Shown here: positions 52,901 to 61,700 of the stretch, in pieces | Layout of the letters: every line of letters begins with the position of its first letter | Numbering within the stretch: position 1 is the first letter of the stretch | Origin: Chrysopilus asiliformis | Taxonomy: Eukaryota > Arthropoda > Insecta > Diptera > Rhagionidae | Direction: 5' to 3' | Assembly: GCA_964034945.1 (NCBI GenBank) | Contig: OZ035961.1 | Span: 21,567,661 to 21,631,660 of the forward strand | DNA length: 64,000 nucleotides | Position numbers and translations under genes: made by a program | The notes under the pieces: generated by a model | What the model was told of the DNA's origin: nothing | The model's input: only the letters and a program-made list of their open reading frames with translations | The model's database searches: none

Positions 52901-55900
52901 ATAATATTCTTTGATTATTTACTATAACAAACATGTTTTTACATTTATTCATACTTCTGTCAATTTTCTCTTTTATTATTTTTTGTATTTTTTTTTGTTT
53001 TTTCCTTTTTTTCTGTTTTTTTTTTTTTGTTTTAAAACAAACATGTTTTTATTTTTATTCATACTTCTGTCAATTTTCTCTTTTATTATTTTTTTTACTT
53101 ATTTTTTGTATTTTTTCGTTGTTTTTTTTTGTTTTTTTTTTCCTTTTTTTCTGTTTTTTTTTGTTGTTTTTTTCTAATTTTTTACATCTTTTACATTTAG
53201 AAAAAGTATTGTTTCGTGGAAACAAAAAAGTTTTCATTTCCGTATTGCTTCCATAGAGAAAATGTATCGCGACAATATAATTGATGTAGGTAAATAAAAC
53301 TAGAAGCTTGGTCATCCTGTATCGCATAGGCACACATTTGCCACGAGAAATGCGTTGTGTCAAAGTGCTTTACTTTCAAAATAATGGTTTCATCCGAAAC
53401 ACTGAATATTTTTTCAATTTGGGCAAACCGTGGCAATGAAAATTCCTCGAATTCAAAACAAACTATTGCCTGGATCCTATATTCTATATTATCCTTTAGC
53501 ACTGATTTACATAAAAAGACAGGCTGCTTTAAATCTACAATTCTTAATAATTCATCGACTTTGCGTTCACTATTTGTAATTATTCTAGATTTCGTAAATT
53601 TTATTTTACTGCATAGATTTATGGGAGACTTGGAAAAGGCAACTTGATAACGAAATGCCAGTGATTTTGGCAAATTGCGGAAATTCTTACAGACGCTAGT
53701 TTGCCTTTTTAATTCTGTGTGTTTCGATTCATAACGCATACACCAAAAGTGTCTTAAAGGACCAATCATTTTAATGCATTCTACATAGTGTTCCATGTGG
53801 TGGTCTTTGTTTATCAAATTTTTGTCAGGGTAAAGTAAAATGAAAAGTTCGTGATGATCTTGTATAATATATTCCAAATTTGATAAAATTTCTTTTGATA
53901 TTTGAGAAGAAAATACTATGGATGTTATTTCCAATAAAGTAAATAATAGCATAAAATGTTCATCCTCGTGAGGCACTTTATCCCAAAGTATAAACGGAAG
54001 CACTCTAAGTAAGAGCCATGATTGCGATGCACTTTGCCGAATATTGTTATCATTCCCATGTAAAGAAGAAGTCGTAAAATTAGCAGTAGGTTTATTTTTC
54101 TTTTCTTTAAATCCATAATTGAAATGCATTATTCTAGAATTCAATTCTTCCACAGAAATAAATTTTTTACGTGTGAAATATCTTAGGGCTAGTTTTATAT
54201 CCCTTGGTGCCACTCCCTCCAACAAATCATGCATAATGTCAAACGAGTAATTCTCTGTTATATGAAAGAACTTTAACTCATTTAGAATTGTTTCGTTTCG
54301 AATGCCAAAATCTTTTGGAACTGCCTCAGATCTCGCAGCCATTTGTAGGTGTAAATTGTAGTTGTACTTAGTGCGCTTTTCGTAAATGGAGTATCTTTTG
54401 AATGCTTTTAACTGATGTCGCTTTATTAGACACAATCGGCAAAATGAGTCGCAAGAGGGACTCAATAGACCAAACATCAAATGGGCCGCTTCAGTGTCAG
54501 CAGACACACCAGAAATTGTCCCATAAATTATTTGATTTTGACCATTGATGTTGAATGAAACTCCATTTTCTAAGGATTTCATTTCATCTACAAATGGCCG
54601 CAATATTTTATTAAAACCATACTTTTTTATATCTTCTGCATAGCATAGCTGGAATATGTGAATATTTTCTAGTGTTGACAAAAATTTTTGAGGTAAATTT
54701 TGTATTGTGAAATAGAATGCGCCAATTTTGTGCACAATGTTTTTAGATCCGATAGCGTTTGCCATTTCCACATCGTCATAATAAATATTTATCCTAAGTG
54801 CGGTTGGATGCTCTTGAAAAAATGGAGAATCGTTAAAAAAACTGCCATCAAGAAAATTCGTCAAATAAGCTTTGTTAGTATTTTTGATTTCATTGTCCAC
54901 TAAATTTTGAACATTTTGATCTTGGAGAATAATTTCCAACGTTTTAAGTATACTAATATATTGAAAAGTTTCTGGTAAAATTTTAGCTTGTCCCTGAGTT
55001 GAAAGACTGTCATTAGGAACGTTTTCATATCTGTTGCCCAGCAAGATTTCTTTTATTGGAACAAAATTAATGTTCTTTCGCAACAATGAATTTTGCGAAC
55101 TCCTGGCTTTGAGACTAGAAAATAGATCATCTACTTGAAAGTTTCTTAAAAATCTATTAGCGTCTTCCGATTCCGAATTAATATTATTTTGTGCCATAAA
55201 TTTTTTGGTTTCTGTTTCTAAATAGCTGCAATATGTCCTTAGCATATCTTCGCAAGCCTGAAGTGAATGCGCAATTATTGGACCAGTAACAGAAGGTTTC
55301 GATCTCATATCGCGCACAAAAGTTTCGCCAATGTCAGAAACAATTCTATCCCCAGAAAGCTCGGTAACTGGCGTTAAATGGTTGAAAGCAGGCAATATTT
55401 CATTCTGCGAATCTTCGTGTAAATCTTCAGCATTTCGAGATTCATCTTCAGTAGTTCTATCTACAAAACCATGGCTATTCCGCAAATGTCGTAAATACGT
55501 AGTAAATGATGTAAAATCCGTATTGCAATTATTTTGAAAGCATTTTATGTATCGAATTTCTTTAATTTTTAACTTATGTTCATTTTTTATGTGTTTTTTT
55601 AGAGAAAATATAGAATCTAAGGAATATTCGCATTCAAAACACGAAATCATGTTAAAGTTCCAATTTTTTAACCTATATAATCAAAAAAAAAATCGACTTT
55701 AGTCTAAATAGGACTTTTTTTTGACTAAAAATACACATTAATAAGTTTTTAAATAATAAAAAAAGCATATCAGATGGTTTTGGTCGAAAGATTTTGGATA
55801 TGGCTCACATTTTTCATACGGGTAGAGTTTTGACTGTGACAACAAAAGTAAAATTCAAAAGAATCCAACCCACAATATTTCTCCGAAAGTAGACGAATCA

Positions 55901-56627
55901 GTCTCTTTTGTAAATTGAATCATCCGTTTAAAATTTCAGTTTACGATAACAATTATGCAAAACATAAAATATTTACAAAATTGTGGACCGGAATTTAAGG
56001 CCAAATAAACGGAAATATGCTCCAAAGCCCACTTTTGTGAAAATTCAGAAATTTGTGAGCTAGATTTTTTAAATTCACTTGTGTTAAGATAATTTCATGC
56101 AAATTTGGCGAGCGCAGCGCCGCTGCCGAGTCACCTTTAACCTTAATCATACTTATTTTCCTGCGCCAAATTTTTAACAGCTGATTTTAACAGGTGACCT
56201 TTTAACGAAATTATCCCATAAAACTAAGCAAAAATTAAAACAAGAATGTAATTTACACTGATAGCAGCGAGAGTTGATAAAGCCTTCAGTGAAGCCCGTC
56301 CGATTAGATTTACAATTGTAACCTTTTGTTAAAAAAGAAATTTCACCAAAATTACCACACATTCAAAACTATCACTTGACGCACAAAGGGGGCTCGCAAT
56401 ACTATGACAAAATAAACAATCACAAAACGGAGCGCTAGAAAAAAAACCGGTGTTCGCATGGCTACCCGTGTTCGCAAATGAAACATGAAAATCTAAATAA
56501 ATTTCTCGTGTTCTCGCGGGGTAAAAAGTATAGAAATTCACTTACCTGAGCACTTATCAATGGTCTCCTGTTTAACTCCTTCCTTTTCGAGGAAAATTCT
56601 TAATTCGTCCACTTGTTTTTCACACAT
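49945..56627 (-). CDS. SAMD3-like accessory protein of the transposon (10 exons, 530 aa)
   Basis: Exons, in order of translation: 56627-56546, 52878-52757, 52669-52487, 52419-52280, 52226-52115, 52066-51839, 51778-51617, 50704-50587, 50527-50403 and 50265-49945. Every intron has GT..AG borders and all nine joins keep frame (total 1593 nt including stop). Residues 1-68 resemble a SAM domain (VDELRIFLEKEGV, then LTMLELVELSTREEFKEI, LKDYLNF). Residues 180-235 hold WPKLGGAIRK and GTLYFKLEYMRKQ. A basic stretch near 245 (KLPKKRRNSK) could be a nuclear signal. The C-terminus has IKLDFKLFFEKADESFL, QPYLVLQGNPD, TFYLVIE and AHYVFSLKYHD, the pattern of SAMD3-like proteins encoded by vertebrate EnSpm elements (family recalled, not searched). 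It probably assists transposition by binding subterminal repeats; that is inference. The transposase gene lies within intron 1. Intron 7 (50705-51616) is long and holds small ORFs of unknown meaning. Confidence 0.75.
52925..53150 (+). repeat. T-rich direct duplication in intron 1
   Basis: A block starting 'aacaaacatgttttt' and containing 'tttattcatacttctgtc' and 'aattttctcttttattattt' occurs at about 52927 and again about 110 bp later at 53036. It is embedded in long T runs. ORFs of poly-F/L here are artefacts. Confidence 0.8.
53197..55650 (-). CDS. CACTA/EnSpm-type DDE transposase (817 aa, intact)
   Basis: The N-terminus has two C2H2-like fingers (CFECEYS...HIKNEH, residues 4-25; CFQNNCN...HLRNSH, 37-60). 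The core has a YYDDVEMANAIG motif (first acidic candidate D292/D293) followed by an HKIGAFYFTIQNLP segment. Next come SADTEAAH (candidate D385), a Cys cluster CDSFCRLC (400-407), DIMHDLLEGVAP (471-482) and MRYESKH (candidate catalytic E641) after HHMEHYV...GPLRHFW. This order matches tnp2-type transposases of CACTA elements. The triad assignment is by eye. The ORF is one exon; it begins at a Met followed closely by the first finger and ends 317 bp before exon 2 of the enclosing gene. No premature stops or frameshifts are seen. Confidence 0.85.
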   Translation of the reverse strand: MISCFECEYSLDSIFSLKKHIKNEHKLKIKEIRYIKCFQNNCNTDFTSFTTYLRHLRNSHGFVDRTTEDESRNAEDLHEDSQNEILPAFNHLTPVTELSGDRIVSDIGETFVRDMRSKPSVTGPIIAHSLQACEDMLRTYCSYLETETKKFMAQNNINSESEDANRFLRNFQVDDLFSSLKARSSQNSLLRKNINFVPIKEILLGNRYENVPNDSLSTQGQAKILPETFQYISILKTLEIILQDQNVQNLVDNEIKNTNKAYLTNFLDGSFFNDSPFFQEHPTALRINIYYDDVEMANAIGSKNIVHKIGAFYFTIQNLPQKFLSTLENIHIFQLCYAEDIKKYGFNKILRPFVDEMKSLENGVSFNINGQNQIIYGTISGVSADTEAAHLMFGLLSPSCDSFCRLCLIKRHQLKAFKRYSIYEKRTKYNYNLHLQMAARSEAVPKDFGIRNETILNELKFFHITENYSFDIMHDLLEGVAPRDIKLALRYFTRKKFISVEELNSRIMHFNYGFKEKKNKPTANFTTSSLHGNDNNIRQSASQSWLLLRVLPFILWDKVPHEDEHFMLLFTLLEITSIVFSSQISKEILSNLEYIIQDHHELFILLYPDKNLINKDHHMEHYVECIKMIGPLRHFWCMRYESKHTELKRQTSVCKNFRNLPKSLAFRYQVAFSKSPINLCSKIKFTKSRIITNSERKVDELLRIVDLKQPVFLCKSVLKDNIEYRIQAIVCFEFEEFSLPRFAQIEKIFSVSDETIILKVKHFDTTHFSWQMCAYAIQDDQASSFIYLHQLYCRDTFSLWKQYGNENFFVSTKQYFF
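55651..56545 (-). other. Transposase upstream region within accessory-gene intron 1
   Basis: About 900 bp between the transposase start and exon 1 of the accessory gene, without ORFs of note. It presumably contains a transposase promoter unless the transposase mRNA arises by retention of the accessory gene's first intron. Confidence 0.4.
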
Positions 56628-56724
56628 TTCACTTGCGCACTGGATTAAAAATATCTGTCAGCAATGACTTTCACTTGAAGAATGACGAGAATCTGGCTCT
56701 CCAAAGCTGATGTGTTTCGAAATT

Positions 56725-57360
56725 TACTCGGATTCCCAGTAAAATTTACTTAGAATCCTAGTAATTTTTTTTTCTCGTAAAAAAATATTGCGTGACGTAA
56801 AAATTGTAGTGTTACCAGAAGTTGTAGGTTATTTTTTGAAAAACTTTTCACTTGATCATTATGCGGTTGGAAAAAAATATTTTATTTACATTAATAAAGA
56901 AAATTCTCGTGTGCTAACGTCGGAGAGATAGATTTAATTTTGATAGATACAAAAATAGTGAGACAAAAATACTGAGACAAAAATAGGAACAAAAAAAGTT
57001 TTGTAAAGTTTCTACAATTGGTGTCTAGTTACGAGTTGGAAAACGAAAAAACATATAAAAGAGAATCAGTGGGTCAACTTGGTTAACATTTCTAAAAGAT
57101 AGTTAGTGTCTGCTATTATTATTATTGACATATTTTGTAAGGAAACATTTAACAACGTAAAATCACCAAAGAAATTACAAAAAAAAATCGTGAAAAACCG
57201 CTTGAAAGTATTCTAAAAGTTTAGAAAATAATTACAGGCTGATCTTTATGGTGCAACGTAATTAAAATAATACAAAAAACTAAAAAAAAAACAGGAAGCA
57301 ATAAATGTTATGTAAAGGTTTATTTGCAATTATGCGTACAAAATTTAAAGCTGGTCACCC
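56725..57360. other. Transposon 5' region upstream of accessory gene
   Basis: One diverged subterminal motif (gattcccagtaaaatttac, about 56731-56749) lies about 100 bp upstream of the accessory gene start. The rest is AT-rich with no gene. Confidence 0.45.
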
Positions 57361-57379
57361 AAAAGCAAATCAAATAGAA

Positions 57380-57530
57380 AAAAGTGTTTACTGGGGATCC
57401 CAGTAAAATTACTGGGGATCCCAGTAAAAGTACTGGGATTCACAGTAAAAATTACTGTGATGCCTAGTAAAAATTACTGTGATGCCTAGTAAAAATTACT
57501 GTGATGCCTAGTAAAAATTTAGAATATTTG
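57380..57530. repeat. Right subterminal motif cluster
   Basis: Palindromic TTTACTGGGGATCCCAGTAA occurs first, followed by three direct copies of a 23-bp unit ATTACTGTGATGCCTAGTAA plus AAA. These are the same half-sites (AGTAA/TTACT) as in the left array, but in a different arrangement. Confidence 0.85.
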
Positions 57531-57547
57531 CGGTAACTTAAGTTTTT

Positions 57548-57803
57548 ACTTTCTTATACGAAGTACATAGTAGGTGGGTCGATCACCAAAAATCAACTTT
57601 TGGTAAAAATCTGTGAGCAATACTGGAAGTTACCAAAACGGCGCATTTTTAAAAATCAAAATTTCGTTTTTAGCAGTTTACTCCGAAACTATGCATTTTT
57701 AACCGACTTCCAAAAAGGAAAAGGTTCTCAATTCCACCTGAATATTTTTTTTCAGTAGTCTGATGATAACAAAGGTTGGGACGTAGATTTCGTATAAGAA
57801 AGT
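57548..57803. mobile_element. 256-bp MITE nested in the CACTA-like element
   Basis: The inverted ends are ACTTTCTTATACGAA (57548-57562) and TTCGTATAAGAAAGT (57789-57803), a perfect 15-bp repeat. The terminus resembles that of the family-C repeat near 930-945. It splits the right subterminal region. The target duplication is unclear. Confidence 0.6.
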
Positions 57804-58014
57804 CAAGTGCTATCCGCATCAGATTTTTCTTTAGTTATTAAAGTTCGCACTCTTTTTTATATTTATATATCTTTTTAAAATATTAACAACTGTACGTTTC
57901 AGAAAACTACACGAAAATATATTTTTTTTAACTTAGTCGCATTACGTAACTAATACCATAACAGTTGCTTTACATGTTATCTTGAGCTTCTTACCTCATA
58001 CACATCAAGACAAA

Positions 58015-58271
58015 TTTACTGGGATCAAACAGTAATGAGTCATAATCAGCTAGAAATTTTTGGAAGACTGCAAGAATATAATTTACTGGGACGAAATCAG
58101 TAATTTCCCAGCAATAGTTCACTTGATTTTCAGTAATTTTTACTGTTTTTTCAGTAATCTTTACTGTGTCTCAGTAAATTTTATTGGGAAAACAGTAAAA
58201 AATAATTTTTACTGTTTTTCCCAGTAAAATCCCAGTAAAATTTTACTGGGGAAATTACTGGGAAAAGGCCG
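58015..58271. repeat. Right terminal motif cluster
   Basis: Dense TTTACTGGGA / TCCCAGTAAA half-sites, including back-to-back pairs around 58180-58262, lead into the right TIR. Confidence 0.85.
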
Positions 58272-58285
58272 TCTGGTTTAGAGTG
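58272..58285 (-). repeat. Right terminal inverted repeat of CACTA-like element
   Basis: TCTGGTTTAGAGTG, exactly complementary to the left TIR, followed by TA. Confidence 0.9.
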
Positions 58286-58373
58286 TAGTGAATTGAAACT
58301 TTTTTCCTGGGAAAGTTTTTCACGAACAAAATACACATTATTGAAAGAGTAAAATAGGAAATTCCAATGGAAG

Positions 58374-58745
58374 TGTTTCACGAGAAACTAAATTTGCCGG
58401 CAGGCTTAAATCAAACACGAATAAACGAAAGATAAAATTTATTAAACAATTACCACGACAGCGTTAGTGAATGCGATGTGTCGCGCTTGAATTATAAAAA
58501 CGAACTCAAACTGCTTTTACAATTGTTGACTCATTCTGATTTTAAATAATAATCAAATCAAATGAAAAGAAATGGAATACAATACAAAATCGAATATTGA
58601 ATAAAGAATATAGCGGATTACAATTGCTTTAAATGAACTTCAAATGAACAACTTATAGAAATTAACAAAGTATTGATTTAAATGCAGTTTGAACAATATT
58701 GAAATTAAATAAACTCTACTGTACATTTAAACTGCCGTTCAAACA
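58374..58745 (-). repeat. Putative 3' LTR of BEL/Pao element (372 bp)
   Basis: On the minus strand it starts TGTTTGAACGGC and ends CTCGTGAAACA, giving TGTTT..AAACA termini. A purine-rich tract precedes it. An AATAAA-type signal (ttgaataaagaat on plus reads; attaaataaactc near 58705) lies within. The boundaries are inferred without the second LTR. Confidence 0.55.
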
Positions 58746-58760
58746 TACTGCCTCCCTTGA
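58746..58760 (-). promoter_or_regulatory. Candidate polypurine tract
   Basis: The minus strand reads CAAGGGAGGCAGTA immediately before the putative LTR start. It would prime plus-strand DNA synthesis. Confidence 0.5.
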
Positions 58761-58778
58761 CCTAATCGTCAAAATATA

Positions 58779-61700
58779 TTAATGATGTTCTTCATTGGGA
58801 TCTCGTACTGGCAGGATACACAGCTTAGCGATAGGCCTCTTGAAGGTCGAATTCTTGGTCTTCAGCGTTACAACTCGTACTAGTTGATCACGACCAGGAT
58901 GTAAGGCGATAACGCGAGCCAAAGGCCACTTGGTTGGCGGCGTGCGTTCATCCTTTATCAGGACAATGTCGTCAATTTGGAGTTGGGGTGTTGGAGTGAT
59001 CCATTTTGTGCGCTGCTGAAGTTCAGTCAAATATTCATGCGACCACCTTTGCCAAAACTGCTGATGCATACGTTCGATTAGCTGCCATCGAGTCAAACGG
59101 TTGACGTTGGACTCCAATAGGTTGGGCTCGGGAACTGAAAGTAGAGGTTCCCCAATCAAAAAGTGTCCCGGAGTGAGTGGAACGGGATCCTCTGGGTCGT
59201 TAGTTAAGCGGCAGAGTGGCCGAGAATTCAACACCGCTTCTATTTGGGCCAACAAGGTTGTCATTTCCTCAAACGTGCAAATGGTATCTCCAATACAACG
59301 CTTTAAATGGTATTTTACCGACTTGACACCTGCCTCCCATAAGCCACCGTGATGAGGCGCAGAGGGCGGGCCGAAATGCCAAGTGGTGCCTTGGGATGCA
59401 AGAAAGGATGCGATACTGTAGCGTTCTTTGTTGTGTTGATATAACTTGCTTTGTAATTCAGAATTAGCACCGATGAAATTCGTGCCCCGATCGCTGTAAA
59501 GATCGCTGCATAGACCACGTCGAGCGACGAACCTTTTGAAACAGTTGAGGAAGGCTTCAGTGCTCAGGTCGTTGGCGACTTCCAGATGGAGGGCTTTGGT
59601 CACAAAGCATACGAACACGCAAATGTAGCCTTTTGTAGATCGTTGTCCTCGACCCTTAGCCATCTTTATCGGAAAAGGACCCGCAAAGTCCACCCCAGTG
59701 TGTAAGAAAGGTCGTTTGGGGGTCGTTCTCTCGACCGGAAGTGGTGCCATCTGCTGTTGGAGAACGATACCGCGATGTCGGATGCACGTAACGCATTGAC
59801 GAATTTTCTTACTGACTTGGTTTCGACCATCGATAATCCAAAACTGACGTCTAATGCGATTTAAGGTAGACTGCACTCCCCCATGTAAGGTGACTTGGTG
59901 AGCCTGCGAAATTATTAAAAGAGTTAAATGATTATTTTTGGGCAATATTATAGGATGTTTGATGTCATCAGAAAGGCGTGCGAACTTCAATCTTCCATTG
60001 ACGCGCAAAAGACCTTCAGTGTCGAGAACGGGGTTAAGTCTCGATAGAGGGCTTCGTCGATGAATCAATCCTTTGCTCTTCAGATCGTCGAACTCTTGCC
60101 AAAAACAGTTTTGTTGAATTATTCGGACCCATAACTTCAATGCGTTGAGATATTCGTGATAAGTTAGGTAACCATATACGCCTTTATCCTTTCTTTTTCC
60201 TCGAAGATTATGGACAAATCTCAAACAAAGTGCGGTGATCCGACACAGACGGGTTAACGATGAAAATGAGGACAGCAATTCCCCGTGAGCCGCTCGAGTT
60301 GTAGTCAAAGTTGTACATGAAGTCTTCTCCTCCCTTTTTACGTGATCTGACTCTGGAAGAATTAGGTTTCGTGGCCAAGTGTCGGGACTCCCATAAATCC
60401 ATTGTGGCCCTTTCCACCACAGCTCCTGTTGTTGTATTTCGGAAGGAAAAACTCCGCGGCTCGCGCAGTCGGCCGGATTGTCACCGGACGGAATATGGCG
60501 CCACTCTGCATTTGGCAAACTCGTTTGAATTTCGCTGACCCGATTAGCGACGAAAGTCTTCCAGCGGCTGGCGTGATTATTGATCCAATGAAGAGTCACT
60601 TCGGAGTCAGTCCAGGTGAAAATCTTGATTTTGTGATGCGAGTAAACGTTTAAAATACTGCATAATAGACGAGTTAACAATACGGCTCCTTGCAGCTCTA
60701 ATCGTGGTAATGAGATTCGCTTTATAGGGGCTACTTTTGACTTACCCATTATTAAACTGAATTTGACTTCACCATTAGGTTGAACTATCCGCAGGTACAC
60801 TGCAGCAGCGTAGGCCATTTCAGATGAGTCCGAGAACCCGTGCAACTCATAGCTTCGCTCGCTTTGCGTGAATACCCATCGAGGTATCGAAAATTCCTGA
60901 AGACAAGGTAATTCGTTGCGATAGCGTAACCATTTGATAATAAACTGGGTGGGAAGTGCGTCGTCCCAACTCAATTTCAAGAGCCACAATTGTTGAAACC
61001 AAATTTTTGCTGTGACTATAACGGGCGTCAACCATCCCAGAGGATCGAACAATCGGGACGCATCGGATAAGACAGTTCGCTTCGTCACAGTGCCGCTCAA
61101 CTGCGGTAGGTTCACTTTGAATCCAAGGCGGTCCGTGCGAGGGCACCATAAAAGACCGAGGATGCCATGCTCATTTTCGGCTTCATTGATAAGCATGGAA
61201 CGAGATTCTGGGTTCGAATCCGCTTGTTGAAGTAGTTCCGATTTATTACTGCTCCATTTCTGAAGAACGAAACCACCACACTTTAGAATATTGACTAGTT
61301 GTGACTGGGCCTCCATAGCGGAAGAGACGTTCTCAGCGCCCGCTAGGAAATCGTCGACGTAAAGACAATTTCGAATAAACTGAGCACCCAGTGGATAGCG
61401 ATGACCTTCATCTTCTGCCAGTTGAATCAACGATCGGATGGCCAAGTAGGCAGCAGGTTTAGTGCCATACGTGACAGTTTGAAGCCAATAGTCCTGGATC
61501 GGTTGATCAGGTGAAGATCTCCATACAATACGTTGCATGTTAGCACTTTCATTGTCCACAGCTACCTGGCGGTACATTTTCACAATATCCGCACAAAAGG
61601 CAACGGGGAATTGGCGCCAACGTGAAAGCACCAATGTTAAGTCTAATTGTAACTTGGGGCCGTTACAGAGACGATCGTTAAGCGAATACCCATTAGTTGT

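Larger units (their letters stand above)
48558..58285 (-). mobile_element. 9.7-kb CACTA/EnSpm-like (CMC) DNA transposon
   Basis: Perfect 14-bp TIRs CACTCTAAACCAGA (48558-48571 and inverted 58272-58285) are flanked by TA on both sides (48556-48557 and 58286-58287). Subterminal DNA at both ends is dense with TTTACTGGGA / TCCCAGTAAA motifs. Two genes on the minus strand fill the middle: a DDE transposase (53197-55650) and a ten-exon accessory gene (49945-56627) that encloses it. The CACT-initial TIR, subterminal repeat clusters and two-gene content are the signature of En/Spm-type elements. The TA flank also fits the Mirage branch of the CMC superfamily. All open frames are intact, so the element looks potentially autonomous. 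Confidence 0.88.

Noticed and set aside
52911..53363. ORFs rich in Phe/Leu or Lys on both strands
   Set aside because: They come from long T/A runs and a direct duplication in intron 1 of the transposon gene; no protein signal.
61195..61220. tRNA-like T-loop 'gggttcgaatccg'
   Set aside because: Lies inside the BEL/Pao coding region and has no matching acceptor or anticodon arms.
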